Below the pieces are notes generated by a model. The model saw nothing but the letters and a program-made list of their open reading frames with translations. It made no database searches and was not told where the DNA came from. A program made the translations under genes and the position numbers. Below are positions 1 to 9,158 of a stretch of 64,000 nucleotides of DNA, in pieces. The DNA is taken from assembly GCA_016936355.1 (NCBI GenBank), contig JAFGYB010000010.1, forward strand, positions 1-64,000, written 5' to 3'. Every line of letters begins with the position of its first letter. Position 1 is the stretch's first letter. The DNA is from Bacteroidales bacterium. GTDB taxonomy: Bacteria > Bacteroidota > Bacteroidia > Bacteroidales > F082.

Positions 1-1
1 G

Positions 2-298
2 GCTCTGAACCCACAAAAACTGAACGAAGTCACCATCGGTAATTATCCAAGAAAGATTGATGAATACCTGGCTATGGGGAAACCCACAGTCGCTACAAAA
101 ACCAGGGCAATGGAAGTTTTTCAGGACTACGTTTATCTTGCTGAAACCAAAGAAGAATATGTGGAACTGATTGACAAAGCCCTGAAAGAAAACACGGCTC
201 AAAAAGAAAAGGAAAGAGAAAAAGTAGCCCGAAGCCACACCTGGGATGCCAATGCGGAGGAAATCTACAAACAAATTGAAATGATTGAAAATCAATAG
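2..298 (+). CDS. glycosyltransferase, C-terminal fragment
   Basis: This is the 3' end of a gene that starts before the window; the frame is open from base 2. The visible 98 residues contain the run [17 protein letters not shown], which matches the acceptor end of GT-B glycosyltransferases (GT4/GT1-like), where the Glu binds the donor sugar ribose. A Lys/Glu-rich C-terminal helix follows. It overlaps the next gene by 14 nt if that gene starts at 285, so the two are probably co-transcribed and work on the same surface polysaccharide. The sugar specificity cannot be told from this fragment. Confidence 0.75.
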   Translation, partial: ALNPQKLNEVTIGNYPRKIDEYLAMGKPTVATKTRAMEVFQDYVYLAETKEEYVELIDKALKENTAQKEKEREKVARSHTWDANAEEIYKQIEMIENQ

Positions 299-917
299 AC
301 CTATGGGCTTAAAGGAGAAAATTAAATCAAACGACCGACTGAAAAAGTTTGCACTTTGGATGTTAATGCCCAAAAATCAGGCCAGGCCAAGGTTTTGGGT
401 ACAGTTATTCCTGAATCCATTCAAACACAAAAGGGGAAAAGGCTCTCTCATTCGCCGACATACCAGAATGGATGTACTTCCTTTCAATGACTTTTCGTTG
501 GGATCGCAATCAACCATTGAAGATTTCAGCACCATTAACAATGGTGTGGGGCCAGTTTTAATCGGTGATCGTACCCGGATTGGGATGAGCAATGTGTTGA
601 TTGGCCCGGTTACTGTCGGAAATGATGTAATGTTTGCCCAGAATATTGTTTTATCAGGCTTGAATCATGGTTATGAAGATATCAGTCTTCCACCCAGCAA
701 GCAACCTGTCGAAACCAAACCCATAGTTGTTGAAGATGAAGTTTGGATTGGAGCTAATGCAGTTGTTACAGCCGGAGTTACGATTGGAAAACATTCCATC
801 ATAGCTGCAGGTTGTGTGGTGGTAAAAGATGTCCCCCCGTATTCAATTGTGGGCGGCAATCCCGGTAAAATTATCAAGCAGTATAATCCGGAAAGCGGAA
901 AATGGGAACGGGTTTGA
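285..917 (+). CDS. hexapeptide-repeat acyltransferase (WcaF/maltose acetyltransferase-like)
   Basis: A 210-residue left-handed beta-helix acyltransferase, probably O-acetylating a sugar in the surface polysaccharide. Isoleucine-patch repeats run from about residue 75 to 200 ([48 protein letters not shown]), ending with the family signature [12 protein letters not shown]. The catalytic His is probably in SGLNHGYED. The N-terminal 60 residues are basic and not part of the helix. The start could be 285, which overlaps the upstream glycosyltransferase, or 303 (MGLKEK). Both neighbours are polysaccharide genes. The acceptor is unknown. Confidence 0.85.
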   Translation: MKINRPMGLKEKIKSNDRLKKFALWMLMPKNQARPRFWVQLFLNPFKHKRGKGSLIRRHTRMDVLPFNDFSLGSQSTIEDFSTINNGVGPVLIGDRTRIGMSNVLIGPVTVGNDVMFAQNIVLSGLNHGYEDISLPPSKQPVETKPIVVEDEVWIGANAVVTAGVTIGKHSIIAAGCVVVKDVPPYSIVGGNPGKIIKQYNPESGKWERV

Positions 918-1001
918 AAATGAAAGTAGAGTATATATGACAATTTTAATATATTAGCTCCGTACAATAGAAAATATGATGCTTCCATTAACCAAAAATT
1001 G

Positions 1002-1790
1002 ATGCATAAATTAAAAACATTTATCAGCTATTTCAAGGATTTCATCAAGTTTGGCGAGTATCGCTATATTCTGACTTCAGCCAAATACATCCTGCTCCAT
1101 AAAACTACTTCCAAGTCCAGAATTTACAGAAGTTCATTGGGTACGTTCCTGGTTCGCAAAGGAACTCTGGACTTTCAGTTTGCCAATCATGCCTATGAAT
1201 GGAATGTCAAGCAATTTGTTCTGAAGCATTATCAGGATTATGACGTTTTTCTGGATATTGGGGCCAATATGGGAACTTACAGTATTTTACTGGCCGGCCT
1301 GGGTAAAAAAGCATATGCCTTTGAGCCCCTGGTTTCCAACTACAATGCAATCCGCATCAACCTGATATTAAACAACCTGGAAGATCAGGTCAAGACCTAC
1401 AACCTGGCCTTGGGCGATGTGAAGCAAAAAGCTGAATTCGCCTTCGACAAGACGAATACGGGAGCCTCCCACAAAGTAGGGGTCAGTTTGGAAATGTATC
1501 CCGAAGATCAGGAAGAAATCTTCCAGGCCCAAATTGTCCCACTGGATGAAATGATGGATGAACTCAACATCGACAAGAAAACGAAGGTTTTCATGAAAAT
1601 TGACGTGGAAGGTATGGAAGAACAGGTTTTATTGGGAGCTAAAGAATTCATTAAAACTCATCCCAACCTGATGATTGTGATGGAATCAGTGCACAGCGGT
1701 AAAGAAAAACTCAGTCAGGTATTGAATACTATTGCACCTTTTGATATTCTTGAAGTGGACGATCTGAACATGGGCGCTCAGCGTAAGTAA
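1002..1790 (+). CDS. FkbM family methyltransferase
   Basis: A 262-residue SAM-dependent methyltransferase of the FkbM family, typically an O-methyltransferase acting on sugars. The SAM site is FLDIGANMGTYSILLAG (about residues 82-98), followed by the acidic FEPLVSNYNAI motif. The family motif MKIDVEGMEEQVLLGA lies near residue 200. The ATG at 1002 is preferred over the in-frame TTG at 999. It sits 12 nt upstream of the next glycosyltransferase, consistent with one operon decorating an extracellular glycan. No signal peptide is seen, so it is cytoplasmic. Confidence 0.85.
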   Translation: MHKLKTFISYFKDFIKFGEYRYILTSAKYILLHKTTSKSRIYRSSLGTFLVRKGTLDFQFANHAYEWNVKQFVLKHYQDYDVFLDIGANMGTYSILLAGLGKKAYAFEPLVSNYNAIRINLILNNLEDQVKTYNLALGDVKQKAEFAFDKTNTGASHKVGVSLEMYPEDQEEIFQAQIVPLDEMMDELNIDKKTKVFMKIDVEGMEEQVLLGAKEFIKTHPNLMIVMESVHSGKEKLSQVLNTIAPFDILEVDDLNMGAQRK

Positions 1791-1802
1791 TCACAAATTC
1801 TT

Positions 1803-2993
1803 ATGACAACCATACAAATCATATTTTGGCTTTTGCTGTTTATTGTGTTCTACTCTTATTTAGGATACGGTATTCTTGTTTTTGTTCTCGTCCGAATTAA
1901 AAAAGTTTTTTTTCAAACCACAAAGGCTGAAACTTCGTACGAACCGGAAGTAACGCTTTTTGTAGCCGCATACAATGAAAAGGACTATGTGGATGCAAAG
2001 GTGGAAAATTCCTTCAGCCTGGAGTATCCTAAAGATAAAGTTCGTCAGGTTTGGATCACCGACGGTTCTGATGACGGAACACCGGAAATTCTAAAAAAAT
2101 ACCGGGACCAGGGAGTGGAAGTTTACCACGAAAATCAAAGAGGCGGAAAAATAGGCGCCATGAACCGGGGAATGCAGTTTGTCAAATCACCCATCGTCAT
2201 CTTTTCGGACGGGAACACCATGCTGGGAAAAGAATCCATCCGCCGCATCGTTAATCTGTTCGCCGATCCCAAAGTGGGCTGTGTTTCGGGAGAAAAAAGA
2301 ATATTCAATAAAGAAAAAGACAGTGCCGCGGGTACTGAGGGCATTTACTGGAAATATGAATCCAAGGTGAAAAAATGGGATGCAGAGCTGTATTCAGTGG
2401 TGGGCGCGGCAGGAGAACTGTTTGCTATCCGTACCGAACTGTTTGAAGCCGTTGAAAAAGATACCTTGCTGGATGATTTTATCATTTCGTTGCGTATTGC
2501 CATGAAAGGTTATACCATACAGTATGATCCGGAAGCCTATGCCATAGAAAGTGCTTCCGCCAACGTGAAGGAAGAACTGAAACGTAAGGTTAGAATTGCA
2601 GCTGGTGGCATCCAGTCTATTATCCGACTGAAACCGCTGTTGAATATTTTTAAGTACGGAATGTTGAGTTTCCAGTATGTTTCACACAGGGTGCTCCGAT
2701 GGACGCTTGCCCCGTGGTCCTTACCGGTGATCTTTCTGCTGAACTTATGGCTGGCTGCTTTGGAAGGATGGACAAACCTTGGTAATATTTACACCTTGAT
2801 GTTTTATGCCCAAATCTTATTCTATTTGATGGCTCTAACCGGATGGTTCCTGGAAAACAGAAAGATCAGCATCAAAATTTTGTTTGTACCCTACTATTTT
2901 TTTATAATGAATTATGCTGTTTTTGCCGGACTGGGGAGGTATTGGAAAGGACAGCAAACGGTCAACTGGGAACGAGCCAAAAGGGGAAGTTAA
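1803..2993 (+). CDS. membrane glycosyltransferase family 2 (processive type)
   Basis: A 396-residue GT-A enzyme resembling cellulose/poly-GlcNAc synthases. An N-terminal membrane helix (residues 4-30) is followed by the catalytic domain with VTLFVAAYNE, the nucleotide-sugar Asp in DGSDDGT, the metal-binding region FSDGNTMLG, GAAGELFAIR, and the acceptor-base region LLDDFIIS. KRKVRIAAGGIQS occupies the place of the QxxRW-like motif. Three to four C-terminal membrane helices follow. It lies 12 nt after the FkbM gene and 7 nt before the T9SS beta-helix gene. The family suggests polymer synthesis with export through its own membrane part; the sugar is not known. Confidence 0.85.
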   Translation: MTTIQIIFWLLLFIVFYSYLGYGILVFVLVRIKKVFFQTTKAETSYEPEVTLFVAAYNEKDYVDAKVENSFSLEYPKDKVRQVWITDGSDDGTPEILKKYRDQGVEVYHENQRGGKIGAMNRGMQFVKSPIVIFSDGNTMLGKESIRRIVNLFADPKVGCVSGEKRIFNKEKDSAAGTEGIYWKYESKVKKWDAELYSVVGAAGELFAIRTELFEAVEKDTLLDDFIISLRIAMKGYTIQYDPEAYAIESASANVKEELKRKVRIAAGGIQSIIRLKPLLNIFKYGMLSFQYVSHRVLRWTLAPWSLPVIFLLNLWLAALEGWTNLGNIYTLMFYAQILFYLMALTGWFLENRKISIKILFVPYYFFIMNYAVFAGLGRYWKGQQTVNWERAKRGS

Positions 2994-3000
2994 ACCTGTT

Positions 3001-4671
3001 ATGAGAAAACTAATTCCATATCTATTTATTCTGCTGCTGTCTTTCGGCTGGGGCCAGATCAAGGCACAAACGTGTACGGTTAGCATCGACTCTTCAACCC
3101 CCTATATTGATGCCGCTGCATATCCAAATATACAAGCCGGCGATACAGTTTGCCTTAAATCCGGGAATTGGGACTATATTTACCTGAAGGGTTTTCATGG
3201 AACAAAAGATAAACCCATCACTTTTGTCAACTCTTTGGGTGCTGTTGTGATTAAAGCGATAACACAACCGACAAATTATGTCGGAATTAAAATTGGGAAC
3301 TGTTCGCACATAATTTTTCGTGGCAACGGTGTTTCAAACATTCAATATGGCTTCCAGGTGGATACAGTCGCTGCAGGTGCAGGCATGGGCATTGACGATT
3401 TCAGCACAAATATTGAAATATCACATGTTGAAATCTCCCATACTGCGATTGGTGGAGTTTATGCCAAAACAGATCCTACCTGTACTAACTTTAACGCTAC
3501 CCGGGATAAATTCACGATGTACAACTTTTCATTTCACGATTGCTATGTACATGATGTCCCGAACGAAGGCCTGTATATTGGGAACTCTCATTACACCGGA
3601 CTCCATTTAACGAGTACTTGTGATACCACAGTCTATCCTCAGGTTTTGAAGGGTGTAAAAATCTACAACAACATCATTGAACATACCGGTTACGACGGTA
3701 TCCAGGTAAGCTCTGCGGATTCGGGATGTGTCATCCACGACAATGTGGTTAAATTTGATTCGCAGTCCGGAACACCGTCTCAAATGTCAGGAATCATTAT
3801 CGGAGGTGGCAGTAAATGTACAACGTACAATAATCAGATTATTGACGGAAAAGGAGACGGTATTGAAGTCTTTGGCCTGGGCGACTACAGCATTTTCAAC
3901 AACCTGATTGTTAACGCCGGAAAAAGTTACTTACCCGACCAACCCAATGAGATGAAACAGGGAATCTATGTGGGAACCGACAGTACTGCAGCTCATGCAA
4001 AATTAGGAATATACAACAATACCATTATCAGTCCCAAAAGCTTTGGAATTACCCTCTCCAACACGCAACTGGATTCAACCAAGATAATCAACAACCTGAT
4101 CACAACGCCCGGCCAATACCAAAACTGGGGCCCCCGATCTTTCATCAACATCAACAGCACAAGTATCAAAGTAGATACCCTCACCAATTACACCACCAAC
4201 GATACAGCAACCGTAAAATTTGTAGCACCGGATGCCCTGAATTACGAGCTCAAACCCAATTCACCAGCGGTGGATTTTGGAACAAATCTCACGGGGGAAG
4301 GTGTCACGTTTGATTTGTTAAACCAACCCCGTCCCTATCATACTTATTATGATGCAGGGGCCTACGAATGTCAGGATCCTTCGGTGGGTATTATTACCCA
4401 CAAAGCACCCGATTTGGCTGAATTTCTGCTCTATCCTAATCCGGTTAAAAGAAAGCTGAACGTTCGCCTCACATTTTCTGACAGTCAGACAGTAACTGCG
4501 CAGTTAACCGACTTGTTCGGAAGGATTCTTTCCCTACAGAAATTACCGTTTACTGCCGGACAATCTCAACTATTTACGTTCAGCGTACATCAACTGCCCC
4601 AGGGAACCTACTTCATAACTATAATATCTGACAAAGGAATCAGCAGCAAAGGCTTTATTGTCCAATATTAA
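3001..4671 (+). CDS. secreted right-handed beta-helix protein with T9SS sorting domain
   Basis: A 556-residue exported protein. The ATG at 3001 gives a clean signal peptide (MRKLIPYLFILLLSFGWGQ then KAQ cleavage); longer in-frame starts inside the upstream gene are rejected. Residues about 60-430 show repeated Asn-rich beta-helix rungs (IYNNIIEHTGYDGIQ, TTYNNQIIDGKGDGIEV, IFNNLIVNAGK) like pectate-lyase or parallel beta-helix folds. The C-terminal 80 residues, beginning LLYPNPVKRKLNV and ending GFIVQY, are a type A sorting domain for the type IX secretion system. Its position inside a glycan cluster suggests a cell-surface polysaccharide lyase, epimerase or binding protein; no catalytic residues were assigned. 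Confidence 0.85.
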   Translation: MRKLIPYLFILLLSFGWGQIKAQTCTVSIDSSTPYIDAAAYPNIQAGDTVCLKSGNWDYIYLKGFHGTKDKPITFVNSLGAVVIKAITQPTNYVGIKIGNCSHIIFRGNGVSNIQYGFQVDTVAAGAGMGIDDFSTNIEISHVEISHTAIGGVYAKTDPTCTNFNATRDKFTMYNFSFHDCYVHDVPNEGLYIGNSHYTGLHLTSTCDTTVYPQVLKGVKIYNNIIEHTGYDGIQVSSADSGCVIHDNVVKFDSQSGTPSQMSGIIIGGGSKCTTYNNQIIDGKGDGIEVFGLGDYSIFNNLIVNAGKSYLPDQPNEMKQGIYVGTDSTAAHAKLGIYNNTIISPKSFGITLSNTQLDSTKIINNLITTPGQYQNWGPRSFININSTSIKVDTLTNYTTNDTATVKFVAPDALNYELKPNSPAVDFGTNLTGEGVTFDLLNQPRPYHTYYDAGAYECQDPSVGIITHKAPDLAEFLLYPNPVKRKLNVRLTFSDSQTVTAQLTDLFGRILSLQKLPFTAGQSQLFTFSVHQLPQGTYFITIISDKGISSKGFIVQY

Positions 4672-4680
4672 ATTTACGTT

Positions 4681-5514
4681 TTGATACAATCCATAAAAAA
4701 TATAACTCCGCCCTTTATAGGCAGCCTCATAAAAAAATCATGGTTAAGTATGCGCGGAATCTATTACTCCGGCGACCAATATCATTGTCCGGTTTGTCAC
4801 CACAGTTTCCGCACCTTTCTCCCCGGTGGTTTTGACCTACCTGTTATTGGTGAAAAACAAATTATTGGTGCCGGTTACAGAGAAAACAATGTCTGCCCCT
4901 TGTGTCAAAGCACTGATCGCGACAGACTCGTTTATCTTTTCCTGAAATACAAGACCGATCTGTTGACCGAGCCCAACACTTTACTGCATGTGGCACCTGA
5001 ACCAGCCCTGTATCGAAAGCTCAGGAAACACAAAAATCTTCATTATTTTCCCGTCACCAAATACCAGGAAGGTTTGTATTACAATGTACAAATCCCATCG
5101 GCGGATTTACTCGATTTACCTTTTGAAGGCGAAACTTACGACTGGGTAATCTGTAATCATGTGTTGGAACATATTGATGATGATAAAAAAGCCATGACAG
5201 AGATTTACAGAGTGCTGAAACCAGGTGGAACGGCACTGCTGCAGGTTCCTATTTCCTTCGATCTGGACAAAACCTACGAAAATCCTGAAGTAATTTCAGC
5301 TGAGGATAGAGAAAAGCACTTCGGACAGTTTGATCATGTACGGATCTATGGCAATGATTACATAAAACGACTTGAATCGGTAGGATTTCAGGTATCGGTA
5401 CTAAGTCAGGAAAGGGACTTAAGTGATATCGAGAACCTGGAAAAATATGCCGTCAATCCCAAAGAAAAGTTGTTTCTTTGTACCAGACCTGATTACAAAA
5501 ATCATTTGTTATGA
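4681..5514 (+). CDS. class I SAM-dependent methyltransferase with N-terminal zinc-like cysteines
   Basis: A 277-residue protein. CPVCHHSFRTFLPGG (about residues 36-50) and CPLCQSTDRDRLV form a two-pair Cys motif probably binding zinc, followed by a Rossmann methyltransferase with LLHVAPEP in the SAM region, SADLLDLPFE, CNHVLEHIDDD and VLKPGGTALLQVPI. The start is TTG at 4681, 9 nt after the preceding stop; the next ATG (4750) would still keep the Cys motif. It ends with an ATGA overlap with the following sensor kinase, so the two are probably translationally coupled. The substrate is unknown, likely a glycan precursor. Confidence 0.8.
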   Translation: MIQSIKNITPPFIGSLIKKSWLSMRGIYYSGDQYHCPVCHHSFRTFLPGGFDLPVIGEKQIIGAGYRENNVCPLCQSTDRDRLVYLFLKYKTDLLTEPNTLLHVAPEPALYRKLRKHKNLHYFPVTKYQEGLYYNVQIPSADLLDLPFEGETYDWVICNHVLEHIDDDKKAMTEIYRVLKPGGTALLQVPISFDLDKTYENPEVISAEDREKHFGQFDHVRIYGNDYIKRLESVGFQVSVLSQERDLSDIENLEKYAVNPKEKLFLCTRPDYKNHLL

Positions 5515-6956
5515 ACCTGATTTACCTGCAAAATATCATCTTACTGTCGGGGTCACAGGTTCCGGATCTTCTCTTCCTGGTCTTTACTCTACTCCTGGTA
5601 GTTACTGTCCTGCTGGTTGTGTACCTGATAAACCGAAGAAATCATTTTGCCAACGCAAGGTTTGAACTCCTGGAGAAAAGCAAAGAACTCAGAAAAAAAA
5701 TCAGCCACATTCGCTACGATTCACAATCGATCATCAAAAATCAAAAAGATGAAATTAAAAGCGAAATTGCTGAAATACAGACCAGCATCAGAGCATTGAA
5801 AACAGCGCTCAAGGCAGCTGATGAGGGCGCACTAAGAAACAGCGAACTGTTGTCGAATATCAGTTATACGTTGCGTACCAATTTGAACGATATCATGGGC
5901 TTCTCCAATTTGCTGGAACATGAGTTTGCCCGTCAGGAGGAAAACGAACTCTACAACTTCAGCCAGGATATTCGAAGCAGTGGCCAGTCGTTGTTGCATC
6001 TGCTCAACAACATGATCGACATCAGCAGAATCAATGCCGGCAGTTTTTCAGTTGTGACCAGAAATTGTAAAATCAACGATGTCATTCAGGAAGTAGTCAA
6101 AACCTTTGAACCGGCGGCCCGACACAAAGGGCTTACTATTTCCTTTGATCCTGTTACCATGCCCAGGTTCTCAACCGATGTGGAAGCGGTCAAACACATC
6201 CTATCCAATTTACTGGATAATGCCATAAAATTTACGGAAAAAGGGTTTGTGAAAATTGGATGTGAAAAGGAATCCAGCCGAATCATCATCTCAGTAAAGG
6301 ACACGGGTGTGGGGATTGACAAAGCATTTCTTCCCGAACTATTTGAACCCTATGCGCAATCGCAACCCGGCTATACGAAGACGGCCCAAAAAGGTTCGGC
6401 TCTCGGACTCCCGCTGGTAAAACAATTGCTGGATTTGTTGAATGGGGAAATTGATTTTCAATCGGAGAAAGCCATAGGGACAACCGTCACCATTTCTCTT
6501 CCCCTCATACAGCCTGTTCAGGAAGTCAAAAAAACTACGACAAAATCCAAAGTGTCAACTGCTTCGAAATTGCCGGATCTAAAAGTATCCATCAGCAATC
6601 TGCTGATTGTGGACGGTGATCCTTTCAACAAGCTACTGATTAAGAAAATGATACCTGACATTAAGCAAATAGTACAGGTAGCCAACGAAGAGGACCTGCA
6701 AAAAGTTTTCGAGGAGAAAAAGAAATGGGATTTGGTACTGATGGATACTGATTTCATTAAAATTGACTACGGGATTGGTTTGTTGAAAAAATATTCTGAT
6801 ACTTTTTCCTACCTGAAAAAAACGCCTTTCATTGCCCTGATGTCTGTACCCGATGAAAGCAAAGAACACATCTGTCTGGAGGAAGGGTTTAAAGATTGTC
6901 TGGAGAAACCGATCACCAAAGGAAAATTGATTAAGGTTTTAAACAAGACGTTATAA
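5511..6956 (+). CDS. hybrid sensor histidine kinase lacking the phosphoacceptor His
   Basis: A 481-residue membrane signalling protein. One N-terminal membrane helix (residues 19-40) and a coiled coil (50-105) lead into a HisKA-like region reading LLSNISYTLRTNLNDIMGFS; family members have His where Tyr119 stands (TAT at 5865-5867). The ATPase domain keeps the N box (LSNLLDNAIKF), G1 (VKDTGVGID) and a modified G2 (KGSALGLPLV). The C-terminal receiver domain (about 365-481) has LLIVDGDPFN, the phosphorylatable Asp in DLVLMDTD, and Lys in LEKPI. It overlaps the methyltransferase gene by 4 nt, placing it in the polysaccharide operon. With no His it may be a pseudokinase, regulator or ATP-sensing scaffold. 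Confidence 0.85.
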   Translation: MNLIYLQNIILLSGSQVPDLLFLVFTLLLVVTVLLVVYLINRRNHFANARFELLEKSKELRKKISHIRYDSQSIIKNQKDEIKSEIAEIQTSIRALKTALKAADEGALRNSELLSNISYTLRTNLNDIMGFSNLLEHEFARQEENELYNFSQDIRSSGQSLLHLLNNMIDISRINAGSFSVVTRNCKINDVIQEVVKTFEPAARHKGLTISFDPVTMPRFSTDVEAVKHILSNLLDNAIKFTEKGFVKIGCEKESSRIIISVKDTGVGIDKAFLPELFEPYAQSQPGYTKTAQKGSALGLPLVKQLLDLLNGEIDFQSEKAIGTTVTISLPLIQPVQEVKKTTTKSKVSTASKLPDLKVSISNLLIVDGDPFNKLLIKKMIPDIKQIVQVANEEDLQKVFEEKKKWDLVLMDTDFIKIDYGIGLLKKYSDTFSYLKKTPFIALMSVPDESKEHICLEEGFKDCLEKPITKGKLIKVLNKTL

Positions 6957-6975
6957 TTGGCGTAATATTATTTCT

Positions 6976-6983
6976 TATTTTTG
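6976..6983 (+). promoter_or_regulatory. Bacteroidota -7 element (TATTTTTG) before the response regulator
   Basis: An exact TAnnTTTG match, about 16 nt before the ATG at 6999. A TTG upstream at 6957 is 16 nt away, shorter than the usual 19-20. It supports a start at 6999 rather than the TTG at 6981. Confidence 0.4.
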
Positions 6984-6998
6984 AACAAAAGGAAAGGA

Positions 6999-7394
6999 AT
7001 GGATAAAACTTTTCAGGACAAGTTGAATGTATTGATTGTGGAAGACAATGATTTGAACGCAAAATTTGCAGATGCCATATTAAGAAAATATGACTTTAAT
7101 ATTGATTTTGCGACCAATGGAAGTATAGCCATTGAAAAGTTTCTCAACAATTTTTACGACCTGATTCTCATGGATATACAGATGCCACTCATGAATGGAA
7201 TTGAGGCATCCCAGCACATTCGCAACTATGAAAAACAACTGGCTGTTGAAAAACCCGTTGTCATTATAGCAGTCACGGCATTTGCCCTGGAACACGATCG
7301 GGAGAACTGTATTGCCAGCGGCATGAACGATTATCTGACCAAGCCTTATACGCCATCTGAACTGACCAATACCATCAAAAAATTTTTTAAATAG
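6999..7394 (+). CDS. single-domain response regulator
   Basis: A 131-residue CheY-like receiver with no output domain. Acidic pocket LIVEDND (residues 12-18), phosphoacceptor Asp in DLILMDIQMP, Thr in AVTAF and Lys in LTKPYTP are all present, so it looks phosphorylatable. It follows the His-less hybrid kinase by 42 nt and has its own -7 promoter element. The REC sequence is of the hybrid-kinase-derived type. Its donor cannot be the upstream kinase unless that protein uses another route. It may act as a phosphate sink or bind a protein partner. Confidence 0.85.
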   Translation: MDKTFQDKLNVLIVEDNDLNAKFADAILRKYDFNIDFATNGSIAIEKFLNNFYDLILMDIQMPLMNGIEASQHIRNYEKQLAVEKPVVIIAVTAFALEHDRENCIASGMNDYLTKPYTPSELTNTIKKFFK

Positions 7395-7534
7395 CATTCT
7401 TGAAGATTCAAAGATAAATCACCGTTTTTGTCCAAATCTTGTGAAAAACTTGTTCAAAATGTTGTCCGTTTATTGGCGGGAAATTTATACTTTTACTCTT
7501 CAGTATTGATAGATTAAACCGAAATTTATTTATT

Positions 7535-8665
7535 ATGAGATTTATTATTTCCAGCACCACCCTGCTGAGAAGCCTGCAAAAAATCAGCGGCGTTATGAGC
7601 TCCAGCAACACGCTGCCTATTCTGGAAGATTTTTTGTTTGAACTCGCTGAAGATAAGCAACTTAAAATAACCGCTTCCGATCTGGAAACAACCATTACTG
7701 CAGTTGTTCAGGTAGAAATGGCAGAAAATGCCGGTAAAGTGACCATCCCGGCAAAAATGTTACTGGAGATTATGAAAACGTTTCCTGATATTCCTGTAAC
7801 GGTTTCTGTGAATCAGAATACGCAGGAAGTGGAATTGCTGGCTGGTGAAGGGAAATACAAACTCATTGGCCACAAAAGCGACGAATTCCCACAGGTACCG
7901 GAAATGGAAAGTACAGAATCCATTCAGCTTAATGCTTCCATCCTGGTGAACGCCTTCAATAAGACACTTTTTGCCACCGGAAACGACGAACTCAGACCAG
8001 TTATGTCGGGGGTACTGTGTGAAATCAAAGAAGACCACATCAGTTTTGTTTCGACTGATGCCCACAAACTGGTTCGCTACCGTCGCTATGATGTAAAACA
8101 AAATAAAAATGCCTCTTTTATTCTTCCCAAGAAACCTTTGAATCACCTGAAAAATATTATTCCCGATGATCCGGATATTGATGTGGTTTTTGAATACAAC
8201 CCCACCAATGCGCAGATCCGCTATGATGACATCACCCTGGTTTGCCGTTTGATCGACGGAAAATATCCCAATTACGAAGCCGTAATCCCTTCACAAAATC
8301 CGTACAAGTTGGTGGTGAACCGTAAAAACTTGCTGAATACGCTTCGTCGTGTTTCCATTTTTGGTAGCAAATCAACCCATCAGGTTCGTTTTAAAATTAC
8401 CGGACAGGAACTGACACTCACAGCCGAAGATATTGATTATTCAAGTGAAGCCAAGGAACGACTCACCTGTAACTATTCGGGCGAGGACATTGAAATCGGA
8501 TTCAATTCCAAGTTTATGCAGGAGATTCTGAATACGCTGGAGTCGGAAAACATAGATGTGGAACTTTCTGCCCCAAACCGTGCCGGTATCATTGTTCCGG
8601 ACAGTAATTCGGACGAAGCTGAAGACATTCTGATGTTGATCATGCCGGTGATGCTCACCAATTAA
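7535..8665 (+). CDS. dnaN: DNA polymerase III beta subunit (sliding clamp)
   Basis: A 376-residue protein of normal length for DnaN. It begins with MRFIISSTTLLRSLQKISGV and ends with the characteristic C-terminal tail LMLIMPVMLTN. The sequence runs through three clamp domains, with SNTLPILEDFLFEL in domain 1 and RPVMSGVLCEI in domain 2. It forms the ring dimer that holds the replicase and repair polymerases on DNA. dnaA and recF are not adjacent, which is normal in Bacteroidota. A strong terminator follows directly. Confidence 0.97.
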   Translation: MRFIISSTTLLRSLQKISGVMSSSNTLPILEDFLFELAEDKQLKITASDLETTITAVVQVEMAENAGKVTIPAKMLLEIMKTFPDIPVTVSVNQNTQEVELLAGEGKYKLIGHKSDEFPQVPEMESTESIQLNASILVNAFNKTLFATGNDELRPVMSGVLCEIKEDHISFVSTDAHKLVRYRRYDVKQNKNASFILPKKPLNHLKNIIPDDPDIDVVFEYNPTNAQIRYDDITLVCRLIDGKYPNYEAVIPSQNPYKLVVNRKNLLNTLRRVSIFGSKSTHQVRFKITGQELTLTAEDIDYSSEAKERLTCNYSGEDIEIGFNSKFMQEILNTLESENIDVELSAPNRAGIIVPDSNSDEAEDILMLIMPVMLTN

Positions 8666-8680
8666 AAAATAATTTCAAAT

Positions 8681-8712
8681 AAAAAACGGAGGCCATAAGC
8701 CTCCGTTTTTTT
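8681..8712. terminator. bidirectional intrinsic terminator after dnaN
   Basis: Stem CGGAGGC (8687-8693) with GCCTCCG (8699-8705), loop CATAA, an A-run before and seven T after. It serves dnaN and can also end the convergent gene that stops at 8739. Confidence 0.9.
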
Positions 8713-8738
8713 GTGTCTATGTTTTTAGTTAAACAAAC

Positions 8739-9134
8739 CTATGAACGTCTTTTTATATTGAAGATCAGCTCCACACTACTGATGATCAATAGAATTATTG
8801 CTAAAGACCAAAGAAAAATCAGGCCCTGAACCGGGAGTTTTAGACCTCCAAAAACCAACCACAAAGTCAGAATTATTCCTCCGCTCATATTGATACTGAT
8901 GGCTCCCATCAGCCCCAGTCCAACCCACCGGCTTTCCTCCTTTTTCAATGCTTCAATAGCCAATGCCAGTGTAATTCCGATAAAGATTCCCCCCAGTATA
9001 TTCGGATAGAAGTTTGTATTTGATGCCGGTACTCCTAAAAGGGCTGCCAGTCCGGAATTAAAGAACAACAACAAAATACCCAAAATTAAATTGATAAATG
9101 CATCGATCAGTAATGTGGTTCTTTTCTTCATCAT
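8739..9134 (-). CDS. small integral membrane protein, unknown function
   Basis: A 131-residue protein with four predicted membrane helices (about residues 8-30, 45-62, 73-95, 100-125) and a basic C-terminus (NIKRRS). MMKKRTT at the N-terminus allows either of the first two Met as start. I do not recognise a specific family; the layout resembles DUF4345-like four-helix membrane proteins. It is encoded 24 nt downstream of the thioesterase gene on the same strand and may be co-transcribed with it. No catalytic motif is visible. Confidence 0.6.
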   Translation of the reverse strand: MMKKRTTLLIDAFINLILGILLLFFNSGLAALLGVPASNTNFYPNILGGIFIGITLALAIEALKKEESRWVGLGLMGAISINMSGGIILTLWLVFGGLKLPVQGLIFLWSLAIILLIISSVELIFNIKRRS

Positions 9135-9158
9135 TTCATTATTAACAAGCGTATTTTG

